From: Saposhnikovia divaricata
Taxonomy: Eukaryota > Streptophyta > Magnoliopsida > Apiales > Apiaceae
NCBI GenBank assembly: GCA_036435485.1
Contig: CM071601.1
Coordinates: 183,804,939 to 183,868,938, forward strand
Reading direction: 5' to 3'
Length of the DNA stretch: 64,000 nt
Shown: in pieces, positions 48,804 to 60,021 of the stretch
Layout: every line of letters begins with the position of its first letter
Numbering within the stretch: the stretch's first letter is position 1
Translations under genes and position numbers: made by a program
Notes under the pieces: generated by a model
What the model saw: only the letters and a program-made list of their open reading frames with translations
What the model was told of the DNA's origin: nothing
The model's database searches: none

Positions 48804-50010
48804 TACCATCCTATCACATTTTATTTTCTCTCTTTCTACACAATTTCTAAATTTGTCAAGTCTTGCCCGTGAAGACCTAACATATCTAGTGGCATTTCGA
48901 ATTCTAGCAATTGAAATATGTTGTTCTTTCAAACCATCCTTCACCACTAAATTTAAGATGTGAGCACAACATCGCATATGTAGAAATTTATTATCTAATA
49001 TAGCCTCTGATCCTCTAATAAATTTCTTCAAATGGGAGATTGCTTTATCATTTGAGGATGCATTATCTAATGTGATGGTAAATATACGATCTATCCCCCA
49101 TAATGAAAATAACTCAAGTAGCATCTTTCCAATTGCAACACCTTTATGACTTCCAATTTGAGGGAAATTTAAAATTCTTTTGCACATCTTCCAATCATCA
49201 TTGATCCAATGAGCCGTAAGGCACATATAATTAGTGTTTTGTATCGATGTCCAAGTATCTGTTGTGAAGGAAATTCTTTGGGAGGACAAACACTTTTTTA
49301 ATTTTACTAACTCTTCACCATATATTTTGAGACAATCTCTAGCAATTGTCCAACTACTTGGCATCTTAAATCTTGGTTCCGCTTAATTCATTAATTCTCT
49401 AAACCTTTCGTGTTCCACAATCCTAAAGGGTTGATTATCTTTGATACACATTAAGGCAAGTTTTTTCCTTAACCTCTCTTGATTAAACTCATGAACTTCA
49501 ATGGTATGAAATTTATCATCCTTCTTTAATTTTTCAAATCGCAATGTTTTTTGCAACTTATCAAGATTGGTACGTAGTGGTGATTTAGCACATACCAGTT
49601 TTAAATGATTCATCATTCTGGATGTACCATTGCGTGTACTGCATCCAATCATCACTTTACAAAATTTGCACTTTGCTTTCTCCTTACCAACTGGACAGGC
49701 CGATATTCGATCGAAATAGTCCCATGCCCGTGAACCCTTCTTCTCACAATTTTCCTCCTCTTTATTATCACCTTTTACTTCTTCATCTTCCAAGTTTATA
49801 GTTACCATCAAAGAAAGAATAGATATCCAATTTCAAATTTAGAGAACGCTAATTCAAGATGAAAACCATAAAACTATCAAATAAAGTACAATACAATAAC
49901 TAATTAAGTTCGGAGTAATAATAGTAGCATACCACTTCAGGTTCAACTTGTAAAGAACCTTTTGGAGAAGCTACTTGCTGAGAAATTGGATTATCAGATG
50001 GATTGGACAT
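48774..50010 (-). pseudogene. BED-finger hAT transposase, broken and 3'-truncated
   Basis: On the minus strand a possible first exon 50010-49933 (MSNPSDNPISQQ...) ends at GTATGC. The main frame runs 49811-48774 with one TAA at 49383-49385 (after RELMN), the frame being the same on both sides. It shows a BED zinc finger (AWDYFDRI, CKFC, HLKLVC), then the transposase core with FTTDTWTS and ITLDNASSND, the first two acidic catalytic positions of hAT enzymes. The frame ends soon after MVCLQ. The rest of the catalytic domain, including the last acidic residue and the C-terminal dimerisation region, is missing and replaced by noncoding repeat sequence. Closest in style to plant RICESLEEPER/Tam3-like proteins. 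It cannot support transposition. Confidence 0.88.
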
Positions 50011-50526
50011 GATTATCAGATGCCCAGATCGTCACTTCGAGTCTTCGAGTTCAGTTGATGAATAAGGTAATAACGGCGAATTGAAAATTAGGTTATGTTT
50101 ATAAGTCGTAGTCTCAAGTCTCAACTCTCGAGTCTGTATTAGTGTATAATATGGTCCGTGTATTTGGACTAATATCCTGACTCCTGAGGCCCTAATAGAC
50201 AGTAATACAACAATAAATGTTAGGCCCAGTTATTTTTTATTTCAGTGCCTCTCTACTTTTGTGTATATAATATATATATATATATGTGATTAATTTTAAA
50301 AATATTTATAAAAAATATAAATATTTATTTATATAAATAATCGGTTAGGTTTCGATTTTTTTCGGTTCGGTTTCCACCTAAAACCGGAACCGAAATACTA
50401 GAACGGTTCGGTTTTTCAATTTTCGGTTTCGGTTTTTTTCGATTTCGGTTTTTTTCGGTTCGGTTTTCCCCGGTTTCGGTTCGGTTTCGGTTTTATTTCG
50501 ATTTTTTGCTCACCCCTACTTAGAAC

Positions 50527-51397
50527 AAGTCCAACAGCCTCTTGTATCTTTCTTATAAATATCATAAAAATATTAAACTCTTAGTGATTTAGGATATTAT
50601 AAGATATGACAATTCCAACAACACTACTTATATAAACAATTTATCATCATTATAATATTAAATTAGAATTTCACTTAATTTAATGTCATTAAAAGAAAGT
50701 GAGATATAAAGAAAAGTAAATATATTATTTATTGAAATGATATAAGAGATGGCTCAAACTCTCTTAAAAACAAGGGAGATGGGGAAACTCTTAACTTTTT
50801 AAGGAACAACTAGGACTCTGTTAGAGCAAGATTTTCTTACTCATTCCTGTTAGGAATTATGTTGTTTTTAATGATAATTCAAAACACCTAAAACATATTT
50901 CGTATAAGTAAGTTTGTAACTTTTCAACGGATGGCATGCATGTTAGCATCCGTAGGAAACTTATCAACGGATAACTCATTTTGTAACATGTACTGAGAGA
51001 CTCAACGAATAAGTTATCAGTTGAGAGTGTAGTTGATTGATTTTATAAGTCCGGTTGACTGTCAATGGATAGGTTAGCGAATTATAAATAGGTTGTGTTT
51101 TGTAATTATGCCTAAGTTAAAATGATACCTCAACGGATAAACAATCTACATCAATGGATAAGACTCATCGATGGATAGCAAAGCAATCAACCCTCAACGG
51201 ATATTAGCCTTCAACGAATAATCACATCAATGGATAATATCTCATACTTAGCAGTTGACAGTGACGTGACATGATTGAAAAAGCACATGGGTTGAGAGAA
51301 TCTTAAAGTACATGGAAGCCAAAAAATGGAGACCTCGAAGAAGAAGAAACGTTCATTTTCTATACAAGCAAATTGGATGATATTTTCAAAGTAAATT
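50527..51397 (+). other. intergenic DNA then decayed Copia LTR-like sequence with CAACGGATA words
   Basis: 50527-50845 is AT-rich with CTTAGAACAAG/CTTGCTCTAAC-like ends and may be another small element. From ~50847 the sequence opens TGTTAGGAATTATG as Copia LTRs do. It then carries about ten CAACGGATA or CAATGGATA/CAACGAATA words between 50927 and 51235. No primer-binding site was found before the gag remains. Confidence 0.45.
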
Positions 51398-52118
51398 TTG
51401 TCAAATACAATTATCCAATTTACCCACATAAAGACACGGAATGAAGAAGCATGCATGCTGGACTTAGAGTATTGTAATATCTTGTCTCTAGTAGGGGTTA
51501 AGATACCAGTTCATGACAAAGACAATTACTTTCACTGGAAAGTAAAGACGCATCTTCATCTTATGTCCATTGATGAATGCTATGTTAATTGCATAGAGAA
51601 GGCCCTCATGTTCCAATGAAGGCTAATACTGGACTTGGAGATGAAGCTGGCACCTCTGCTATTGGAAGGCCAGTTCCTAAACTGCCTAGTGAATTCACAC
51701 GGAAGACATGGAAGAGATTCATAAAGACAAAACGACCATAAACATTCTGTTTAATGGTCTAGACCAAGACATGTTTGATAGTGTTATCAAATGTACAACT
51801 TTCAAGGAAGTATGTGACACTATTCAAACTCCCTGTAAAGGCACTAAGTAAGTGAGAGAAAACAAGATGCAACTTCTCATACGACAATATGGAGCATTTC
51901 CACTTCAAGAGTGGTGAAAGTCTAACTGATATTTATATTAGATTTCAAAATATGCTAAATGGCTTAAAGTTGTGTGAAAGAGTGTATTAAACCAAGGACT
52001 CTAATATCAAATTTCTGAGATCTCTGCCCAAGGAGTGGTAGTCTATGATAGTCTCTTTGAGAAATTCTCAAGAATACAAAGATTTCACTCTTAAAAGACT
52101 GTATGGGATCTTGAAGAC
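51398..52118 (+). pseudogene. Sirevirus-like Copia gag, 5' fragment
   Basis: KIPVHDKDNYFHWKVKTHLHLMSID is the typical start of a Copia gag core. After a stop at 51617 the homology continues in shifted frames (NILFNGLDQDMFDSVIKCTTFKEVCDTI, then ISKYAKWLK-like). Many stops. It stops at YGILKT, exactly where the solo LTR begins. Confidence 0.8.
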
Positions 52119-53648
52119 TGATAAGTGGATTTTATATCCACTTGGAATGCTTCATTTCGGCTTAAATTGATGTCTTGACCTCAAGTATGTTGTATTTTTG
52201 ATGTGTTTTCGTTTAGTTGTGCAGGATTGTAAAACGTCAGTTAGGGTTGGTGATTTCCATTGTTCTTAGAGTGGATTTTGAGCTAAGGAATGAAGAATGA
52301 AGTATTTCCCTATGTTAATTTGAAGATTTTAAGTCAAGGGATTGAAGAACGGCAACTATCGCAAAAGGAACGGGAGAAAACGGAGTTTAAACGAAGAAAA
52401 TAGCAAGAAATCAGTTTTTGGCAGATTGTTGTAGCACAGCCGCGCCATGTAGTAGCGCAGGGGGGCCAGAAATGTCCTGAGTAGCGCAGGGGCGCTCCCT
52501 AGTGGCGCAGGGGCGCTACCTGTCGCTGTAAAAATCCTGAAAAAGACTTCGATTTCGATTCTAATTGGAATTTTTGGTAATTTCTTACTGGAAAAGACTC
52601 CCGGGGCCTATATAAACACGTGCTACCATCCTTGAACAAACCACTACTTAGAATAACACAGAGAGCCAAAGATAGAGATTCAGACTTGGAGACGGATTCC
52701 CGAAAGGAGGTGACAGCATTCGGAGATCAAGATCTACTTTTGTATTCTTCTAAATTAGGCGATACTCTGGATTTCGGATTTGTTTTCCAAAACTCATACT
52801 CTAGTTTATTTGTAATCTTTAATACTTTGTTATTTACCATGGTTTCATCAGATCCCATGATGACGAACGGTTCGATTATGAACTAATCGTTGTCATGGGA
52901 TTCTAACGGATTTATCTATGTAGTTTCGTAGTTGGATTGCTTTAAAGATTTGTGTGTGACGAATTGTGATATCCTCGTATGGTTGTGCTTAATGTTTTTA
53001 GATGCGTAGCTAACATCTAATCTGTTAATCTCTTGTGAAGCGAGAGTGGATCTTGAGATTTAGAACTTGCCATGCTGGCATAGGATTATGTATGTTTTGA
53101 CATCATGATTTGTATCGTAATTTGAACTATCTTATGCTGCCCTATGTGATCTCAATGGACAACTTGTGCGTAAACCATTATGTTTCCAAATCTTATAGAG
53201 ATATAGGGTCTAAACATAATCGGTGTCTACCCATCTTCTATCTCTTTTGTGGATGCATGAGTAGTTTGGTATTCGTATACTAAGAGGTAGCCTATACTTG
53301 TTTCGTGTTGTTTGATCAGATATCATAACCATCACATACTTTGATTAAAGGCATCCACTCTAAGCGAAGTATTTAATGAAGTTAGGATCCTATGTTTTTC
53401 CTTGCATAAGTAATTCAATTTAAATTCTCGTTAGTTAATTAATTCTTAGTTTGTTCATTTGCTTCTTAGTTAATTTTAGTTAATCAAAACCCAAATTTGT
53501 TAATTGTCTTAGCAGTGAATAAAAACCATACATTGTTGCATAGGTGCATTAACTGAATTGAAACCTAAACCAGATCTTTGTGGGAACAAACTTGACTTAT
53601 TCATATATTACTTGTGACCACGTATGCTTGCGTGATTTAGTGTAAACA
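52119..53648 (+). repeat. solo Athila-type LTR, 1,530 bp, target duplication AAGAC
   Basis: Begins TGATAAGTGGATTTTATATC and ends GTGTAAACA. The flanks AAGAC (52114-52118 and 53649-53653) are identical. TATATAAA at 52609-52616 is the likely TATA box. Upstream of it lie several GCGCAGGGGCGCT words. No internal element sequence, so it is the product of LTR-LTR recombination. Same family as the LTR at 6975. Confidence 0.95.
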
Positions 53649-53653
53649 AAGAC

Positions 53654-54592
53654 CTATGAGCTGGAAATGCAAGCAGATGAAGAGATTGAAAAGTGTCAGA
53701 AAAAAGGTGGGTTTGTGGCACTGGTAGTCAGTAATCAAGATGGATAAGATGGTGAGAAGATGGAATATGTCAAAGCTACACCAAGTACCAGTACTTGTGA
53801 AGGTAGTGCTGAATCAAGCAGAGGGAAAAGCAAGTTGATTGAAGAAATTGAAGCATCAAGTGAAGATGAACTAGATGAATACTTGACTTTTTTGTCAAAG
53901 AAATTCTCTAAATTCAGGTTCAAGAAAAATCCTGTAGCTTCCAAGCCATCCATAAAATAATATCTACCTAACAAAAATTTGGTTGAAAGGTCTAAGCTCA
54001 AATGCTAAATTAATGTGGGATAGCTGGGCACTTTGCTAGTGAATATAGGAAACCTAAGGGTGTGAAGAAGGAGAAATAGAATGAAGTTGTTGACTACAAG
54101 AAGAAATACTTTGGCCTTCTCAAGCAAAAGAAAAGTGCATTCATGTCTAGAGACAGTGATTGGGCTGCATATGGTGATGATTCTAATGAAGAAATGGAGT
54201 ATGTCAACCTTGCACTTATGACCAATTCAGGTGATCAAGAGGCTAGTTCAGCAAGCAATCAGGTAATCACTACAAACCTAACTGTGCTTTCTAAAGATGA
54301 ATGTACTAGTACTATTTATGAAATGTCTCTTGAACTGTACAACATGCATGTCACTCTTAAATCACTTAACAAAGAAATCACTAGAATTAAAGATTTAAAC
54401 AATCTGCTAAGTGATATAAATGTTGTGTTAGAAACTCAATTCATTGAGTTTGAGAAAATGAAAAGAGATTGTTAAAAAGATGAACTCGTTGAGGCTTTAA
54501 AGAGAGAAGAAATTCTGAAAAAGCAGTTAGAGAAAGAACATGATTTAATTGCTAAGTGGAAGGGTTCCAGGGATGTTGCTAACAACATCATC
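53654..54592 (+). pseudogene. Sirevirus-like Copia gag, middle fragment
   Basis: Resumes with TYELEMQADEEIEKCQKKGGFVAL, which joins to ILK before the solo LTR. It includes a Ser/Glu-rich part (SSEDELDEYLTFLSKKFSKFRFKKNP), a damaged zinc knuckle near 54013-54050 (CGIAGHFASEYRKPK: first Cys replaced by a stop context and last Cys changed to Tyr) and a long coiled-coil-like segment (54143-54475 and beyond). Stops at 53958, 54014, 54077 and 54472. An extended coiled-coil gag tail is typical of Sireviruses. Confidence 0.8.
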
Positions 54593-55641
54593 TGTTGGTC
54601 CCAGAGTATATTGCAGAAGGGGGGGTTGAATGCAATATAAATAATTTCAAATCTTTAGCTCAACAACAATGATAAAGATTGCAAACTATCTAGATAAGAA
54701 TTGCAAACACAAGTAGTAATTCAAGATGTTCTCACAAAATAAATATTTTATTTATTTTGTAATGTGTTGCTACAACCTCGAGAAAAATGGTTTTCTCAAG
54801 CTTCGACTTCTTGAAGGAAATCACTACAGAAAGAATGAGAGATGTGTCTCTATATAGACTAGTCTTTCTCTAACATCTCAGTCACATGGGTCGCGGAGCT
54901 GTTGTCATTTTCAAGTGGCAGCTCCTCACAAGTTGCCCACCCATGTGACCTTTCCTAAAATGCTATACAAACAGGGTTATCTTTAAGCATAAGGCATTCT
55001 GGGTTCTTTCTAAAATTAGCTATAACAATTATAGTAGATGCAGACTTGTCATACTCTTGAATTGTCAAGCCTCGTCTTGTGATCTCTCAAGCTTCTGTCG
55101 TAGTCTTGCAGGTCTGCTACAATCTTTGACGAAATGCAGTAAATCTGTTTCTCGGACATCTAAACTATCACGGGGGTTTGATTGAGATAAAATCCCCAAA
55201 TCAAATAATTCAGTGAGACAGTAACCCTTGCTGCCAAGTTTGCTGTCATAGGAATATTCAGTAGTTGACAGTATGAGATCCCGCCAATGTTGCTGTCAGA
55301 ACTCCAAACTTGCTGTCCAGTGTGAGAATGTTGCTGTTTCCTGCTTCAGCCAATGTTGCTGTTAAATGAAACTTGCTGTCGTGACCTTGCAACATGCAGT
55401 CTTCTTGTAACGCTAGCATCAATGTATTGACAGTAACTTTATTATTGGTGTCGAACTGATGTATTCTCTTGAGACTTGAACATATAAATGAACTTCTTCC
55501 AAGATACATACTTATTACATTTCAGAAATTATTTGATTACAAGAACACACTCTGGCTGTGACATTATGTTCTACTTAGCCTATACAAATAAACTAAGTAC
55601 TAGTTAAGTTGTCTCTACGCTATCACCCATAAATCCTAACA
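54593..55641 (-). repeat. solo Copia LTR (minus orientation), 1,049 bp, target duplication TCATC
   Basis: The identical pentamer TCATC flanks it (54588-54592, 55642-55646). On the minus strand it starts TGTTAGGATTTATG and ends AACCCCCCCTTCTGCAATAT... CCAACA, the usual end of plant Copia LTRs just before a tRNA-Met primer site, so it points leftward. It contains eight or more TTGCTGTC/GACAGTAAC words. These also abound in the minus-strand Copia element to the right, suggesting the same family. Confidence 0.93.
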
Positions 55642-55646
55642 TCATC

Positions 55647-55973
55647 AGAGTTCAAGGGATAGATACTTTATGTAAAGAAGCCTGGAATGACGAAAAGAAA
55701 AAGTTAGAGACTGATAGTGAGGTTGTTTCAGATAGTGAATCAACGGATACTGATCATCCGTTGAAAGATGATACCTCAATGGATGAGAAGTACATGTTGA
55801 AGGTTAAGTCTGTAAGTAAGAAAACCTTAGACAAATTGAACAAACAATATGGAACTGTCAACAAGAACTTTGTAAGTAGATGGAGTAACAATTCTAAAAA
55901 GGTTGAAAAGGCTAACATAGGTCACTTGTCTAACAAGAAATTGAAATACAAGTTAGATTTCTATCATTGCTAA
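55647..55973 (+). pseudogene. Sirevirus-like Copia gag, 3' fragment
   Basis: The frame RVQGIDTLCKEAWNDEKKKLE directly continues VANNII before the solo LTR once one TCATC is removed. It includes an acidic Ser-rich stretch (SDSESTDTDHPLKDD), itself encoded by CAACGGATA-type words, and ends LKYKLDFYHC-stop. Sequence homology ends there, and minus-strand Copia sequence begins within about 25 bases. Confidence 0.8.
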
Positions 55974-55998
55974 CAATATCGATGATGCAATAATAAAG

Positions 55999-58900
55999 TT
56001 AGTCACCACATCTCTCATAAAGTTCAGCATATCTTTCAGCATGGTACTTTTGGATGTGTTCCATGGCTTTCTTAGGAACATTTTCATACGTCCCCATAAG
56101 CTCCACCATTCTTTCCAGCACGAAGTAATTAACTCTACGCCTTACTTCATGTGATGTTTGTTTGAGAGTGTATCTGTCTATTATTGTTGACGTATTCACC
56201 ATAGTGAAATCCTTCTCAACAAACATGACTTTTGCTTTATCTTTCCAAAGAATTTATCTGGATGCATATTCCTTAGAGTTATCTAGCTCCAATTTGACTA
56301 AAGTGATATCTCGTGTCACAGATTCCTTCTGGATTTCGAAGCTGTTTGTTTCTCTTCTTCGAATAGGCTTCTTAAGAAACATCACTCCATGCTTCTTTTT
56401 CCTTGCTGCAGCCTTTGTCTTGCCCTTTCTTGGAACTGTACGCCAGGCTTTTGCTCTTTGTTTTGTCTTCCTAGACTTGGATGTCCTGACAGTTTTGCCT
56501 GTGACAGCTTCTTCATTCAAGCTCTTGACAATGTCTTTCATGATAGTGTCTTCTTTGACAGCAGCATCTTCGACAGTAACTTCATCATTCTTGACAGCTT
56601 CCTTGTTGACAGTATCTTTTTCAGCATCAAAACAGTCAATAACAAATCTTAAGATACTTCCTTCCAGTGTGTCAAGAATGTCTGTCTCTCTCTCATCTTT
56701 AGCTTCAGCATCTTTCTTATCATCCTTGGGAGCTTATTCCTTTGCTTCCCCCTGAGTTTGACTTCCAGTAATCTCAGCAGTTTCTTGACCACTTCCAGTT
56801 GTACCAGATCCTCCAGTTCCATCAAGGGTGTCATCATATGTGCAGCTTCCACCACTTTCACTTCTTTTGGCATTAGCTTCAGAAATCAATTTCTTCACTT
56901 GAGAGCTAAGACTTTCATCTCTCTTTGCCAGCAGTTTGTGAATAGCTTTGACAGCCTTGACTTTGTCTTTGTTTGTCTTAGATTTGAGGATCTGTTTCAG
57001 CACTCCCATGATTGTGTTAGAGTGCAATCTGGGTTCTTCAGTTAGGATCAGAAATCCAATCCTTTTAGCTCCTGTGCTTGTGGTTGTTCTGTAGCAAATA
57101 CCATAGGGTTCTTCAATCACTTCTGGTAGCTTTTCTTCAATAAGACCTTTAATTTGTGCTAGCAGGTCGTTATTGAAGATTGTAGAATTTGCTTTCACTT
57201 TCGTTCCCATGGCATTCATCACTCTAGCTTGCAGAGTTTGCAGTAGTTGCATTGTAATGAATATAGAGATGCCAGTTTTCAGATAAACATCAACTGCCCA
57301 TCTTTTCTCTAGATTCACCTTCACAGAGATACTTGTTATTTTGTCCTTCAGTATTGGTGACAGTTTTGTATATACTCCTCCTGCCTCTTTTATGGCACTA
57401 TTCACCAATGCACTGAATTCTTCATCTTTGTTCTGTAAAGTACTCTCCATGTAGCTAACCATCATCGTTTCTGCCTATTCTGGACTATATCCACTTCCAT
57501 CAGACCAAATGTATCCTGTTGTAGGATTTACCTTTTCAGGCATTTTGTCTTTACCTTTGCCGAGTCTGTTGGCTTCTTCCATTTCTCTCCAATGTTTCTG
57601 CAGTGGAGTTTCCATGACTTTAGGAGCTGGTTCATTGATTTTCAGAGGAGGCAATGTTGATGTTTGAGCCCTTTGTAATTGCTCCAATATTTCTTTAGTC
57701 ACCAACATTGGCTCACCATCTACTTCAACAGATTCACCAACATTGGCTCACCATCTACTTCAACAGATTTTGTTGATACTCAGCAAAGCCAGTAGCTACC
57801 ATGGTGGACAGAGCATCAAGTTTAGCTTCCATGGATGCACATCTGCCCTCAAGGGATCTCAACCTTGATTCAGCTTGTTTAGAAGGACCATCAGACCTTA
57901 ACCTTTTTGATGAGAAAGGAAAAGACCGAGGCAAGGAGGCTATGGGGTATCTCACACTCTCGTTATTTTTCTGAGTGATCTCATCACTCCTCACAGAATG
58001 ACTCTCAAGGCCTAGTGCTTTTTTGTGTGGGGTACCCTCAAATTCACTCTGGACATGCTCAAGTCCCTCTCCTTTTGCCAACTCATTTGGCTACCTCTCA
58101 TTTTTATGCTCACCTCTCTTTTCTTTTATCTCTTTTTTTTGCACTCCCTCACTCATCCTAGATGCATGGGTATGAGCAGTACTTACATGCATTAAAAGAG
58201 AAGGTTTAGATTTTACCTTTCTGAAAGTAGAGATTAGCACATGATCATTATCAGAAGCATCTTCAACAATTACTGAATCTTGATCAAACTATGAAGAGGT
58301 GACAACATCTTTGCCCAAAATGTTACTGTCCACAGGTGGGTTGACAGCAACTTTTGTGGTGTCTTTGACAGAAGCTGATGCTGTGACAGCAACTTTCTGA
58401 AGGTCAGTTGCTTTTTGGAGGTCGACCAAGATGTTGGTTGTTTCATTTTCTGGCAGATTGCCATCTTGACCTAGCTCAGTGTTTGAGGGAGTGATATCCA
58501 TTTCACTTTGAGAAATGGGTTGTTGTGGACCACTTGATGGGGGCTCATCCATGACTTGAGATGGATGATCAAAACCTGAAGGGTTGGGACTGTCCCCTTC
58601 TCTAGGTTGTTGAGAAGAAACAATTGATGGATTAGAGAATAAAGAAGGTGATGGTATATAAGATATTTCTGGCTGTTCCACAGAGATAACTTGTAGAACA
58701 TCAAGAGTAGAAGTTTCATGACCCTCACTGTGCCCTAACTCCATGTGCATTTCTGCAAGTGTAGGCTCCTCATGAGTGAGTACATGAGGTTGTGCAGACT
58801 CTTTACAAGATGCCTTGGGAGACAGGCCAGTTTCAATAGATACTTCTTGTTGAGAAGAAGCACCTAGGGATGTGTTTGATTCCCTTTTATCCTCCACAGC

Positions 58901-60021
58901 CTTTTGTGAGACTGAGGGGTGGCTGATAGTGGTTTTGTCCCTCTTAGCTCTCTTCTTCTTAGACTCAAGAGGAACCACTGTGGGTTCACTTTTACTAACA
59001 TCCTTATTTGCTGCATCAGGTGCAATTTCTCCCTCAACATTCTCAGAACTACCACAAACTCCAATTTCCAAGGGTCTTTTCTTGGATTCTTGCAAGGCTA
59101 TTTTTGTGGCTTTAGTTTGTCTGGAAGGTCTGATTGGAACGAATGGTGTAGAATGTGGGTTAACTGAATTTGGGTTAATTCAGCTTCAATCTCAAGGGAG
59201 AAATTAACATACCCAGAAGGTAGTTCAAAATCAAGATTAGGCTCTTGATCAGCCATGTGTTTGACGAAACAGAGTGGAATATGTGCATTCGAATTTTATG
59301 AATTGAGTGATGTGTGTGTATTTCTTTTCAAAACATTGTAATCCATAGTTAGAGATGCATTATCATTAGTACCAAATAATGAATTTAAACACATTGTAAG
59401 AAAGCGAGGATAGACATGTACCTTCCTGCTCAGAACTGACTTGAGTTGACTCATAAGCAGCTTTCCAACATCCACTTTGTAACCATAGACTAGAGAGTGG
59501 GTGAACTTCTTGATGTATGAGGGAATTCCATTCCAGCCATTGGTTTTGGTTGAGAAAACCTTCACCATGACATCAAAAATCATGCTCCATTCTTTTCTCA
59601 TAAACTTTTTGTCCATTTCACTAGTTGAGTACCAATTTGTTGTACCCTCTTCAAGGACAGGACCAGAATACCCAATTTTCAAGAAAAACTTCTTCAGGGT
59701 TTCATCACTTGCAAGTTCCTTGTATGATTCTTTAGCTTGCAGTCCAGTTCCTAAAGCTTCGTTAATACCTTTTATTGTGAGGATGCAGGTAACCCCTTTG
59801 ATTTTGCAGTTTATGGTATCTTTACCTGCACCTCCTGGAACAAAGGCAGATTTCCAGAATTCTTCACGTCTTTTTAGGTCCAAAGATGGGGTAGAGGTTA
59901 TAGCATGACCTAGATAGGACTTGTTTAAGAAGGATACGAGTCCTTTGAAACCTTCACCAGCATCTCTAGCTGAGAGAATACCAGCAAAGTTTGTTTGAGA
60001 AGAGGATTGTTTGGGTGCCAT
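55999..60021 (-). pseudogene. Sirevirus envelope-like long ORF, multiply broken
   Basis: The best start is the ATG at 60019-60021 (MAPKQSSSQTNF) after a CT-rich leader. The first 241 codons form a globular part (LFLKIGYSGPVLEE-like, YPRFLTMCLNSLFG near its end) seen in plant transposon-associated ORFs. Then TAA at 59296-59298 (CAA Gln likely before), a frameshift near 59160-59210, TAG at 58289-58291, TAG near 58091, frame loss at a 35-bp duplication (57700-57769), a stop at 57475, a frameshift near 56734 and TAA at 56254-56256. The middle is Ser/Pro/Thr-rich. A later part (~57465-57050) reads as a folded region (KLSPILKDKITSISVKVNLEKRWAVDVYL). Very basic KKK/KRK stretches follow. Intact, it would exceed 1,300 residues. 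No clear signal peptide or transmembrane helix, so an envelope role is only a label. Confidence 0.75.
57700..57769. repeat. perfect 35-bp tandem duplication
   Basis: Units 57700-57734 and 57735-57769 are identical (CACCAACATTGGCTCACCAT onward). Thirty-five is not a multiple of three, and the envelope-like frame changes here. Confidence 0.97.

Larger units (their letters stand above)
47277..50518 (-). mobile_element. hAT transposon, 3,242 bp, target duplication CTTAGAAC
   Basis: An exact 8-bp duplication CTTAGAAC lies at 47269-47276 and 50519-50526. The ends are TAGGGGAGCAAACC and the inverse of GCTCACCCCTA. Both subterminal regions are dense in TCGGTTCGGTT/CGGTTTCGG words, usual binding-site clusters for hAT transposases. 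A minus-strand transposase gene lies inside but lacks its 3' part. Confidence 0.95.

Noticed and set aside
50847..51397. A complete 5' LTR and primer site for the plus-strand Copia element
   Set aside because: A TGTTAGG start is visible, but no CA end followed by TGGTATCAGAGC was found, so borders are not claimed.
54593..55641. This LTR as the 3' LTR of the minus-strand Copia element
   Set aside because: It is flanked on both sides by TCATC and by gag sequence that rejoins without it, so it is a separate solo LTR even if of the same family.
56162..56755. 197-codon plus-strand ORF opposite the envelope-like frame
   Set aside because: Ser/Phe/Leu-rich shadow of the basic minus-strand coding sequence.
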